Positions 11,394-23,046 of a stretch of DNA of 64,000 nt are shown here, piece by piece (position 1 is the stretch's first letter; each line of letters starts with the position of its first letter). A program made the position numbers and the translations under genes. Below the pieces are notes generated by a model. That model saw only the letters and a program-made list of their open reading frames with translations. It did not search any database and had not been told where the DNA came from. Source of the DNA: Dichotomocladium elegans (lineage: Eukaryota > Mucoromycota > Mucoromycetes > Mucorales > Lichtheimiaceae); assembly GCA_025716815.1 (NCBI GenBank), contig JAIXMN010000025.1, positions 1 through 64,000 of the forward strand. Direction: 5' to 3'.

Positions 11394-14282
11394 TTATGCC
11401 GATATCGAGAGACCATTTCTGTCGGACCATTCCATGATGACATCCAACATGTCCATGATTTTCTCTTCATCGCCACCAAATACGTCTATTGTTTATTATG
11501 TAAAAATGAGAACCTTATCATACTCGCGATCGCCTAATTGTCAAACCCACCTTTAATCGTAAACCGACCATCGACCACCACGCCTTCTCGACCCATAAAC
11601 TTGAATGCTGCCACAATATTATCAAGCATTTGCATGTTCATCGATCCGCCTTTCTGGGCAGGTGGCCGCCGCACGGTCTTTTGACTCAGAGCTTCAAGGA
11701 GCATGATCAGAGTATCACCATTTCGGAAAGCCCCCGATAAATCGATCACACGTTTTCCAGATGGAAGATACTGGTTGATCCAATCGATGTAACTCTTCCG
11801 CGACATGTCACGTTTATTTTGCTGCTTCTCCTGGGATGAACGCTGCATGGGATCGATGAGATCCTCGTCTTCATCGCTCATCGCGGGTACGTAGTTTTGT
11901 GAAGCCGGAATCGGTTGTTCATCGCCGCCGTCCTCATCGTCTTCTTTGTATTTTGTTGAAGGCGGTGGTGAGGGATGGACGGTGATACCAGACTCGCGCT
12001 GTTGTTGAGTGATCGCAGCGGGTGGATTTAGCCGTGATGTCGGCTCAGTAGATAATGCATGAGCAAGTACTTTCTGATTGCTAGAGACGCCGGAATTATT
12101 ACCAAGCATCAAAACAGACGGTGGACGCGGTCTCATCTGGCGGGCAACTTCAAGGGGAACGGTGGCAACGTGATTGGAAGACATGACGGGGGATGAATAG
12201 TCGCGGGAAATAGTAGCTTTCATCAAGACTTTGATCCACGATCTCAAGGATTCCTTTGTATCGGTATAAAAGAAGAAAGTTCGTTCATGCTCGTGTTGTG
12301 CTTTGAAGCAGTATTTCCCTGCATGGATCGAGTCGTCTATAACGATTTTATATCCTCGTAGATGAATAATGCCGCGCATTCGCACATCCTATATCATAGA
12401 GTACATGTTAAAATTCATTCAGCTGAACAGCATTGTATCTTATATTTTCCATTACCTTCGGACTTTTGAAGTAGAACAAGTTAGCTCCCTTGAGGACAAA
12501 CCAGCGCTTGTTCCATGTCTTATATTTATCTCCCTGTTTATATAGCCATCCTTCATGCTCTGGAGCCTTGAAAGAAGTGCTTGAGGAGCGCACAAGGCCG
12601 TTAGGTTCAACGGATGCAACAGACATATTGCGGTCACGATTGATAAGACTACACATATCACCACTCAGCTCTTGTGCTACTACAGTATAATGACTCGCAG
12701 GGTATTCTCTTACGCTGGAAGAGGCGAGGACTCAGACATGGAAAGTGTGTTCTTCATGGAGAAATTTGTTCGATCATTAGATGGGCGGTCGCCGGAGTAT
12801 ATGTCCATTGAAGGCCTGTCCATGGACGGACGATCCATAGGATGTACGGGATGTATCGGTTGCTACAAAGGCAGGATATTATCTCACTGATTAGCTGCCG
12901 TTTATCCTTATACGCCCTATTACTTTTCCTCATACTCACCATTCGATCTTCATGAATGCTCATCATACTCGACGAAGGTAATTCAGAGAAGCGACTGTGT
13001 TCGCCACTATCAAAACTGGGCTTTCGACTATTAGATGGCCGTATATCGCTATGTAACGTGAGGGCTCCGTTCGATGAAGAAGAGCTTGAGATCTTCGAGG
13101 AAATAGTTTGAAATGTATTTGATCGGCTCACGGATGGTGAGCCAAAAGTGCTAGATGACAGCTGGCCTCCGAGGAGAGAGTCAGTTGTACGTGGCGGCAT
13201 GGGTGCTTTACGAGGGAACTGATACAGGCTGTTGTTATCGACAGGGGAAATAGGTGGAGATGAAGGTTCGGGTGAGCTTGCGCGGATTGATGTATTGAGT
13301 TCTTCACGGCGGTCCTGCTCGTGTTGCTGCTCTGACGGTGGCTCATGCAGGGGCATAAGCGGAGGGCTGGACTATTTTGGATAAGCCAAGGGGAGGATAA
13401 GTGAGTGGCGTGCATGTGGCTCAATTTTTTAGTTCACTCTTCGCGTGCTAATTATAATACCTCGTGTATCCGCAGCTTGTCAATGGCATGTATGATTTTG
13501 TATCGTCTGCCGTATGCCGTAATGCCGAGTTCTTTCAAAGCGTCAATGGTCAAGTCCATAAGCACATCGCCAGTAATCTCCTGCTCTAATATTTTCTTTT
13601 GTCGTCAATGATGCCTGTCAGGCTTGATTTGGAAATACCATGCCGTACCAATGAAGTTATCAACGACGTTGCCAAAGCCGGCTAACTCGAGCCAGTCCGC
13701 TACTTGACCGATCGACCATTCTTCTGGTCGACCGCCGGGCCTGCCTTTGTTGCTGGGCGCAGTGGCAGCAGTACTAGAGGGGGTAATCAGTGGCGGTAAG
13801 GGGGCATTTTGAACGGGAGGAGGTGGGGGTGGAGACCCCGAAGGAGGTGGCATAATAGGACGGTTGGGAACTGCGGTGGGTATGATCGACAGGGGCGAAG
13901 AATTCACGTGCGAAATCGCGTTCTCGATCTCATCTTCAAGTGTAAATTGGTCCTGGGAAATGTTGCTGCCAAGATTCGCATCGGATTTGGGTGCAGAGGC
14001 GGGATCAACAAGGCCTGAAGTTGCCGTCACTGGCTTCGTGGCAGTCGTATAATTCATTGGAAACAATCCAATTTGGCCTTTTGCATTGCGTCCCTGTTTT
14101 GTAGTCGTTTAGTCATCCTTCGTCAATCCCTTTTATATTTTCGGTGGTATTACCTGCCACCAACCGTCCATGTACTTTTCATCTTTCTCGAGGACAACGA
14201 TGGATTCCCCCGCACTGAATGGGACTTCGTCCTCATTCTCGGCGACAAAATCATGAATGGCATATACAACTTCGGTGCGCAT
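11394..14282 (-). CDS. SH3-SAM-PH-CH multidomain protein (Boi1/2-like scaffold)
   Basis: Eight exons on the minus strand: 14282-14154, 14093-13649, 13585-13461, 13371-12940, 12862-12714, 12648-12456, 12388-11551, 11485-11394; the frame closes at 800 aa. Domains: SH3 at residues 1-58 (VVYAIHDFVAENEDEVPFSA ... GLFPMNYT), a Pro-rich linker, SAM at about 165-233 (WSIGQVADWLELAGFGNVVD), a Ser/Pro-rich region, PH at about 450-560 (HEGWLYKQGDKYKTWNKRWF) and a calponin-homology-like domain at about 680-795 (KSYIDWINQYLPSGKRVIDL ... FKFMGREGVVVDGRFTIKDV). Yeast Boi1/Boi2 and fission yeast Pob1 have SH3-SAM-PH and act in polarised growth and exocytosis with Cdc42/formins; a C-terminal CH domain would add an actin link. 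Function here is inferred from domains. Confidence 0.88.
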
Positions 14283-16701
14283 TATCGTTGAAGTAGCTTC
14301 TAATGAATGAATGAATGAATGAATGTAATTCGATATGTCCTTTCGCTTTAGGTTGTTGGTAGGTTATAGAAAAAGGAATGACACAGAAGGGATATTCTGA
14401 AGGGAAAGAAAAGGATAGTTTAGGTTGGGCAAATAGCACCCAAGGAAAAGGAATGTATTTCGGAACGGAAGCTAAGAAGAGAAAGAAGTGAAGGATATGA
14501 GCCCCACCTTTTTACCAGCAAGGAACGATCGGAGTGATACACTTTCTAAACCGTTTCTTGCGTAACTTCGCATGAAACGTTGATTTAAATAATAGCCGAT
14601 CTCCACATCCAATCCTTTGAAAGCGTTGCAATGAAAATTCGCCATCTCTTAGCGGCAGGAACATGCTATACAGCCTCCATCTTCTGGTTATCCAGCTAAT
14701 AAACTAGGTGGTACTTTTCCTTCTCGCTTTTTTTTGAACACCGCCATACACAAACACATCCGATTAAACCGTTTACTTCTTTAATTTACGAGTAAATAAA
14801 ACCTCGCCCAATCAGCATTACATTTTCTCATTAGTCTCGCACTCTAATTATCGTCTGAAACAACCGCTCACATCAGCAAAGATGGAACCCATCTCGTGAG
14901 TCTCTGTGTCACACTTTCTGTCGTCCTGAATATTTTTGTTCGTCCACACTTTTGCAAACAACCTGTGATCACTATCTGATTTCTCGCCTTCAAAAATATC
15001 ATACAGTACCGGTAAAGTAAAAATTAAATCCCATGGTTACCCATAAAACGTCACACAAGAGACAATCACTTTAGGACCGAAACGCACTTTGACCGACGCG
15101 TTGATGGAGCATAACTGACGCAGGCTTTCGAAGAAATCGTGTTTTCCTTGACGAGTCTGAATTTCATATCAACCCGATACCTATCCATGGCTCAAAAATG
15201 GATTTCAACAGCGGTTAGGGCACCGAACGGAAATACAAGGATAACACAATACTTTAACAATTTGGATATCAGACATCGTTTAATGTACGTAGTCGAAACT
15301 CCCGCATCCAGCAGTCAAGGAAAAGAGAGAGTGGAAGTGGGCGAGACAAGCCAATCTGCAAGGAAAGAAAGCATAATAGCATGTAATCCCAGCATCCTTT
15401 TAGGGTACGCTCTTCGGAAGGGATGGACAGGGTCATCTGAAGGACAAGTTATTTGGTAATAGGTATTGCTACTCTTAATGTGATTAAGATGCCATTAAAT
15501 AGATCGAGTTACCTCCATTATTTCCCCGTGGTAAGTGCCATATGCATGTCTGGACAATCTTAGATACTGAGCACCACGGTAAATAAAAGGAATAGAGGAT
15601 TATATGTATATATTTGTATCCTATATATCCTATTGGTTAACGATTCTTTGCTCCTACACTTCATTTAAAGATATAGTATTATCGAATGCGAAAGAGGTAT
15701 ATGAGTCTCATAAATTTAGTAAATATGCAGCTCTCATGGTACGCACTATAGTTTCTGACTACTGGTGCCTAGTATCTGATTGTTTGAAGAGGATCCGCAC
15801 CTAATAACTTATTTATTATTTGCCGTTAGATACGTAGACTGGTAGCATGAGCGTTTGCAGAAAAAAGGAAAGATTGTAGAAGCTGGAAACGAGAAGCAAA
15901 TGTTAAACGTAGAAACAAGGTAGTCGAAGGAGTATGTCCGTAGGATGTCCTAAGCTATAAAATTGCGAACTCAGTTATCCCGGTAGTAAGACTGAACGTG
16001 CAAAGATTTGGTTGTTATCAGTTCCAGGACCAGTATATAGTGTCGTCGCTTCCAAAGTTGGGCCACACTGCTGAAAATGAATAGAATCTTTCCTCTGCCA
16101 AAGGTTGGAAATCGATGCAAATCAGTTTCTGACGTAGGAGATTGTTCTTTTCAGTAACTTCAATTTTCTGAAAGAACAGCAGACGCTAGATGGTTATGAT
16201 ATGACGAGCAAATATTATATAATATAGTGGATTTTTACGAAAAGAGATGACGTTGATGGTCATTCTTTATTCTACATAAGGTATTTTAACTATAGACGCT
16301 GAAATGGTTCATCTAGCTTGCCACTATGTTCCTAGGACTTAGTAATGAAATCTGTATATCTAAATAATGGACTTGGACGTGATAACTGGCCGAAACCCGG
16401 ACAGTCTATTTTATGCCAATGAAAAAGTTGAGACGTATGCGACTCAATTACTTGGAGGAACTTAGGCAGAGACGATGACAGGTATTACATAGAATGATGT
16501 GATTTTACAACGTAGGTGAACGGTGGGATTATTGTATGGATAGTGCTTGTGCATACAAGTCATGTGATGATGGAAGGCAGTTATCAGCTGTGCGCGGCGG
16601 CGCCAGAACGAACCTTTTTTTTTTTTACTTGTCTGTGCACTACGACGAACGCAGCCTTTTTAGGGGCTACTTTTCTCTCTCTACACAACCAACGTCCCAC
16701 A
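14283..16701. other. 2.4 kb intergenic region with a possible orphan first exon
   Basis: No full gene. (GAAT)n repeats (about 14300-14325, minus ATTC) sit just upstream of the SH3-SAM-PH-CH start. At 14812 there is CCAATCA, then CT-rich leader-like sequence and ATG GAA CCC ATC TC followed by GTGAGT at 14882-14900, which looks like a promoter plus first exon; no continuing exon was found. From 14900 to 16500 the sequence is AT-rich; a 106-codon frame at 15139-15459 has no recognisable content. The last 200 bp serve as the MAPKKK promoter/leader and include a T11 run at about 16616-16626. Confidence 0.35.
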
Positions 16702-19700
16702 ATGTCAAACTCGAGGAAAGTGAAATGGCCAGCAGAGCCAGATGCTGAAAGCGCATTTGATGATCCCACCCCGGCAAAAGCACTTGATTACAGCGACACT
16801 CAGGAATGGACATCGTACATGTTTAGCCCCGCCACTGCAACACTACCCGTAGCTGGTGATGATCATAGTTCTTCAAGCACCGACGAGTTTGGAACGACGT
16901 CGGACGATGAGCCCGACGAGACGCTTGTGTATGCTCACAACCAATCGATTCTTGCGTCCCCAAATATTGAGCGTATCGAATGGCAGCAGATGCTACAGTC
17001 GGTCTTGATGGGGGAGGTTATCAAGTCTGAAAAGAAACGACTGCTTAGCAGTGATCAGCTCAAGCAGCAGAAACCGACACCTGAAATCTGGCTATCCATC
17101 CGGGCCCTGCTCCGTGGCCGAATTTTGGACGAAGAACGTAAATTTCTTGAAGAAGGACGCCGAGAGATAGATGGGGTGCTTCAGATGATCGAGGATTTCT
17201 CTGTCAAGACGAATTCGGATGAGGATGCCTTGACGCAGGTCGCCGAGGCCCTCAAAACTGTCGATCGTGTTGAGTCACTCTATTCGACACGCGCTGATAT
17301 GATCGACGACAACCCAAAGTATGCCTCGCCTGGATTTCAGTCACGTCTCGACGCCCTCAATGCATGGTGCACCATCACCAGGAGCTTGGTCATGCAACAC
17401 AAAATATTGCATGACTGGACGGGATCGGAAAACCTCATAATAGCAGCCGAGAACAAGGAGATATCCTTTGTAGAGCGCATCCTCAAAGAGAGCGCCTTAC
17501 AAGATACCTTTGAGAAGCGCACTCTCTCCGCACTCTATCTGCTTCTCGTCAAATCCAAAAATACTATGGCCACCTATCACCAGTTATTCGCTGAAATGAA
17601 CCTCCCATCATTTATCCCGCAACTCAGATATCTGGCAACGTTCCCCACGTCCCTTGTCAAGGAAGCCCTCAAATTGCGTCTGGAGTACAAGGATAGGATT
17701 AATGAGGCCCCAAAGCCCATGGTAGACACAATGATGGAAGATTACCGTGGCCTCCTGACGCTGGCGTGCCGCGTGAAGCTGCAATACGAGGAGCTTGCTG
17801 AACCTGCACCAGGATGGGACCTTAAAGATGAGACCTTCATTGACGAAGAGTTCGACACGACACTGGTCGAATCTGTGCGCTTCTATTTCAAGCTCATCGC
17901 ATGGAAAATGCAGAACGAGAAAGAGAACACGCTCAAAGAGTGTGACGTCTTAGAAAAGGAATGGGACTTCCTAAAGAGCACAGTATGTCAGGCTGTGGAG
18001 AAGGTCGACTGGGAATGTGCAGAACAATTTTGGTAAAGTAAATGATCTCTAACTATTTTATTCATACTCATATGGATTTGATTGTACACTTAGCTCATTC
18101 ACGAATCGTCTGTTGACTGACCTCATGACCGAGTTTGTTTCAGGCCTTCAATTAACCGACCAGGATGACGACAGCGAAAAGATAGAGTTTAAATACACAG
18201 AAATTCTTCACGCCATCCGCATGCGCGCTCGTAAGCTTCTTCAGTTTTCAAAGCAAGTGTCAATGTAGAAGGACCCACCATTAGCAAACAAAAGCGGGGG
18301 CTGACTATCGCCTTTTTTAGGTTTTTCCTTGGTCAGTTCGAAAATGCAGCAGAATATATTATTGATTCCGAAGATACAAATGACTTCATTCGGCATTTAT
18401 GGGAAAGCGGCCATTTTTTGGTCATCACCGATACATTTGAAGAAGAGCGTATCTACATCATCGCATCACCATCTCTCTACGGCCGTGAGGAAGCTATTTC
18501 ACCACTCATTCGATCCTCCTTCCAGCGAGAGCCATTATTTCCACTCACTCCCAGTACGCCAGGAACCACCACGGCCGATCAATTCGAGGACTATATCATT
18601 GCCTTTTCACCGTGGCAAAACCTTGTATGGAAGGGTGACGCCATCCATGTGCCTGTTCCTTTTGTGCACATGGGAATCAAGGCACGGCGTGCCCGCCTTG
18701 TCACTTCAGACACGCGGCGACTTCATTCGGCCAAGTCAAAATTTCTTTCTGCCTTTCACAATTTGAATGGCATCTCAGTCATACAGGAACATCGAGCGAA
18801 TATACCGAAGGTCAATAAGGAGTTACTCAAAATCAAGAACACTGTCATGCGTCTGGCGAAGCTTACTATCGACAGCGTCCGAACCATTCGGATGAACACC
18901 CAGAATATGTCCTGCCAAGAGCTGGTTGAGGAATGCTTCAGTTTTGCGAGCGATTTTGGCATTCGTGCCGCGCGGTTCCTCGACACACATACACGGCAAC
19001 AGCTTGATTTGATGCTCATTCGACTCGCTATCGATTGGATTTGTTTCATTACGGACGAGTGTACTCCGAGCGACCGCAAGACGTTTCGATGGGCGGTGGC
19101 CGCGCTGGAATTCGGCCATCTTATGACACGGGGGGTCAACATCCTGGCGCTCGATGATGATGAATTTAGCACTTTTCAGATACGGGTGGCAAGGTGTATT
19201 GCCCTATTGATTTCCCATTTCGATGTACTCGGTACCCGCTGGCGGGAACTGGAGGTGCGGGAGCAGCGGCAACGCAAGCGCGGTGTGACAGCAAAACGAA
19301 ACTCATACATGACATCCAACAAGCGAGCGTCAGAAGCCATTACAACCAGCTCCTTCGGCGTCGGCAACGATGCCATTTCAGGTGCAGCAGGCGTGACATT
19401 TATTCGCGATGAATGGATGAGAAATATTATGAAGCTCGAGGATGCCCGAAATACTAAGGAACGAGAAAGCAAGATAATCGGCCGTGTGCTCGAGGACCAA
19501 AAACCCGAAGACCAGTCTATTTTATACCTTGCACCCTCTGCCTCCAATATTTCGTTTCGATGGCAGCAAGGTCGGTTCATCGGTTCCGGTACCTTTGGCA
19601 ACGTGTACCTAGCCATCAACCTTGACACCTCAAGTATGATGGCAGTAAAGGAAATCCGGTTCCCAGATTCAAGTTCACTTTCGGCACTACACAAGGCAAT

Positions 19701-20921
19701 CAAGGAAGAAATGAAGGTCATGGAAATGTTGAATCATGCGAACGTTGTTCAATATTTCGGTATGGAGGTCCATCGTGATAAGGTTTACATCTTTATGGAG
19801 TACTGTGAAAACGGAAGTCTGGGTGCTCTGCTTGAGCACGGAGGCCGTATCGAGGACGAGTTTTATATTGCCAACTATGCATACCAGCTTCTCAAAGGCT
19901 TAGCGTACCTCCATGAAAATAATATTGTCCACCGAGACATCAAACCAGACAGTAAGCAAGCAAGGAAGACACTCAGTCCCACCCAACCTAACACATCAAT
20001 ATACGTGCTTTAATATCTTTTTTTTTTAAAAAAAAAAAAAACTTAGACATTCTTATTGATTATCAGGGGGTTTTAAAACTCTCGGATTTCGGCGCGGCCA
20101 AGATTCTTGCTAAAGGACAGAAGACGATGGGACGCACTACAGTAACCATGAACGTCAACAGTCTGGCGGGTACGCCCATGTTCATGGCGCCCGAGGTCAT
20201 TACGGGTGGTGAGACTGGCAGGAAGGGATCGATGGATATCTGGTCACTCGCTTGTTGCATCGTTCAAATGGCGACCGGAAGGCGCCCATGGAGTACCCTA
20301 GAGAACGAATGGTCGGTTATGTATCATGTGGTGACCGGCCATCCACCGCTGCCAGACAGCTCGCAACTTTCGCAGCTTGGTATAGATTTTCTGAAAAAAT
20401 GTTTTACGCGCAACCCCACCAAGCGGCCAACCGCACAGGAACTCCTCTCACACCCCTGGATCACAAGCTATCAAGAGGAATCGATTTACCCTGAAGGGGA
20501 GAGGAATGCGGAATACTTCATGGAAAAACAGGACCAGGACCCGTCAAATATACCTGATGAGAATAACATGTTTTATTGCCATCCTCATCAGCAGATCAGT
20601 AATGGTGACAGCAACAGTTACCGGGATGAATCCTCCACCCTTATTCGCAGTATTCCAAACAGCCTTGCAATGCTTAGTCGTGAAGAGGTTCAAGTGCAAA
20701 TGCAAAATTATGCAGCGTCTCAAACCCTCGATAATATGAACGGTAACGATCGCCCGCTCAGTCGGTCGTCGTCCCTGTTCACGCCGTCAACTTCAGTCAA
20801 TATACATGATTTTGGCTCCTGGAATCGGCGGAGCAGTGCTGCTAGTTATAGTACCACTACCAGTCTTGTACGAAGTGTGGATGAAAACGAAATCATCAGT
20901 CGTCCAGCGTCTCCTCTATGA
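16702..20921 (+). CDS. SSK2: MAP kinase kinase kinase, Ssk2/Ssk22/Wis4 type
   Basis: Top kinase of the osmostress (HOG/Sty1) cascade, phosphorylating a Pbs2-type MAPKK. Exons: 16702-18032, 18094-18252, 18321-19951, 20047-20921; the frame closes at 1331 aa, close to Wis4-type sizes. The N-terminal about 930 residues match the long regulatory region of the family. The kinase domain follows: GSGTFGNVY (Gly loop), VKEIRF (Lys), FMEYCENGSLGALLEHGG, HRDIKPDN, SDFGAAK (DFG), GTPMFMAPEV (APE), then a Ser-rich tail. Intron 2 appears to be GC-AG (GCAAGT donor at 18253); the GTAAGC inside 18230-18240 would delete conserved RKLLQFSKFF. Intron 3 contains a T-run followed by an A-run. The start at 16702 (MSNSRKVKWPAEP) was preferred over an in-frame ATG at 16516 whose extra residues look like untranslated leader. 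It converges with CHID1, stops 117 bp apart. Confidence 0.93.
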
Positions 20922-21038
20922 TCAACGACTTGCCTTCCCCCCAGGCCCCCTCTGCATATCTTAATAGCAGTAGTAGTGACTTGTAGCGACATTTATATCT
21001 TTTTAATATGATGTATCCCGAGCATGCCTATTCTTTTA

Positions 21039-22224
21039 TCACAATAGCTCATACTATTTTTGGAGTAAATCAATGGTAAAGTCACTTTGTATACGTTCAT
21101 CTTTGTACCGTAGAAACTTACAAAATAGTCCAGTCCTTGGCCGACTTCCCAAAGCGAAATCCCAACTAGAGCGAAAGAGCTGAATGGAATGGATCCTCTT
21201 TCCACATATTTTTCTCATTTACCTTCATAATCCTCTGCAAGATGAACACGTTGCCGAATAGACTATATTGAGAATGTGAGCCATTTACATATGTTCAACT
21301 TGTCTACAGCAACAGATACCTTTAGAGTTGGCATCCAGATCGTGGATTGATCATCGTCCTTAAACCAGTGCTCCTCACTCTCTTTGTCCCACACCAGCTC
21401 CTTGCCACGCATGGTCTGAAGGAGTGAGCTACAGACCCTGGCCTCGGGCATTCGGGTCTCCTTATATGACATAGCATATAGGCTGATCCCTAGCAGGAGT
21501 TGCTGGGAGTTATCATCGTCCGTGAGAGCCTCGATATTATCAATGAGCCAATCAATGGGTGCTGTTGGACCACCGGTACTGTTTGTTTCTACTTGTTAAA
21601 TAGGTTTCATTTTCGGAGCGAAACACACACACACACACACACGGAGAGGAAGAGATACTATTGTACTGTACTTACGGGAGATGGCTCGAATAGTCATATG
21701 TCATGATACTGAAGCGGTCGACGGCCTGAGCAAGAACCGCAAAACTCTCTGCATTTAAAAACTTGGCCTGGTCCGGAATACGTAACGGAGGAAGAACGAC
21801 AATGAACACCTTCTTTTCCTGATGGAGGACCCGTCCAAGCTGTTTGATGAAGCGGGGATAAAAAGTAGGATAGCCGCATTCAAGCACAAGGCCATCAAAA
21901 CCATACTTCCTATAGTATTCCATAGGGTTAGTAGCATATAAAGCACCTGGAATGAACCACGCCGGCTCCGGCCTGAATTTGCCTTATCTGGTCCATCAAG
22001 AGCGCGATCAAGAGAACACCTTCTTCGGGTTGGCTTGCAAACTTTTGGTAGTCTTCCAACACCCAATGTCGGAATTGAAAACGAGGAACCACCTTGCCTG
22101 TCACCGGCACGCCGGTTTCATCCACATCACCGCGGACTTGCTCGATCCACTACATACATCCATAAAGTGCACATATCTTCCGAACATGTAAGTACACCTC
22201 CTCTCATTTCATTGCAATTTTTGG

Positions 22225-22275
<51 letters not shown>

Positions 22276-22919
22276 CACTTGCGTTCGTGTCAACATCATG
22301 TTCGCCAAACAAATGGAAAGGTTCGGGTCCTGCCCTATCCCATGCCAGCAGAAAGAGACGGCAGGCTTATTTTAACACTGGCGCGCACATCGATATATAT
22401 ATATATATCCCGTTTTCTTCCACCTACCCGTACTCGATATAAAACCACACAGGTGACACGCTTGATAGATCGCCCATAGGATTCAGTGCTGGTGTTATAC
22501 CGGGCTTTATACCCAAGTGGAATACACAAAGCTACTTACTAGTCAAATTTTCCTTTGAACTTCTTTACGACATCGTAGCCTATGTATTAAACAACCCTAA
22601 GTACAATGTGGTTTGTCCCCTTTTTCTCTGTCCCTCTGATTTATTTCACACCTCGGTTATTCCACGGCGTCACATACGCGAGCGTCTCCCCCTTAAACCT
22701 TTTGATATGCGGATCCTCGACATGATTATGGCGACGCAATATGGAATCGCCCTTTAATGGTTTTGTCAATGGCCTGTTCCCTAAGTTCAGTCACTTGATA
22801 TAACCCACAGTGTTTTCGTTTTCAGGGATCCCATAGATCATCTGGTAGTTGTGGGCATCGTGGCAGTGAGCTGGCAGAGTGAAAATGAAGGTGATGATAA
22901 GCCAGCAGAAGCAGGTCAT
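21039..22919 (-). CDS. CHID1: CHID1-like GH18 (chitinase-domain-containing) secreted protein
   Basis: Relative of animal chitinase-domain-containing protein 1, a secretory/lysosomal GH18 family member that binds sugars. Minus strand, about eight to ten exons. The start at 22919 gives a signal peptide (MTCFCWLIITFIFTLPAHC). Recognisable blocks in order: LAYVTPWNNRGYDVVKKF, FDYVSPVWFYIEYGAGPEPF, GEHDVDTNWIEQVRGDVDE, DGLVLECGYPTF, FSIMTYDYSSHLPGP, LLLGISLYAMSY, and the C-terminus ISLWEVGQGLDYFYELL ending at 21039. The intron at 22282-22150 is GC-AG (GCAAGT donor) and holds a TC microsatellite. The position of the catalytic Glu of GH18 chitinases is replaced in this family, so hydrolytic activity is doubtful. 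The exon just after the signal peptide was not fully resolved. Confidence 0.88.
22230..22272. repeat. (TC)n microsatellite in a CHID1 intron
   Basis: About 21 TC units, reading GA on the CHID1 coding strand, immediately downstream of the GCAAGT donor. It forms much of the intron, so length variation would change intron length only. A (CA)n run of nine units lies in another CHID1 intron at about 21625-21642. Confidence 0.9.
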
Positions 22920-23046
22920 CGCGGGCTTCTGGAAGGAAAAAAACAACATAATTGAGCATTAGCTCCCCGCAGTCGCGCGGGTGTCACTGATATATATGCG
23001 TATATGCGATTCACACTTAATGGCGGTATTATGTATTAACTTTATT

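Noticed and set aside
16516..16701. Upstream in-frame start for the Ssk2-like kinase
   Set aside because: The 62 extra codons include a T11 run and leader-like, Cys/Phe-rich sequence; MSNSRKVKWP at 16702 follows a typical pyrimidine-rich leader.
22035..22529. Plus-strand open frames across the TC tract
   Set aside because: Antisense shadow of CHID1 exons and introns; poly-Ser/Leu from the microsatellite.
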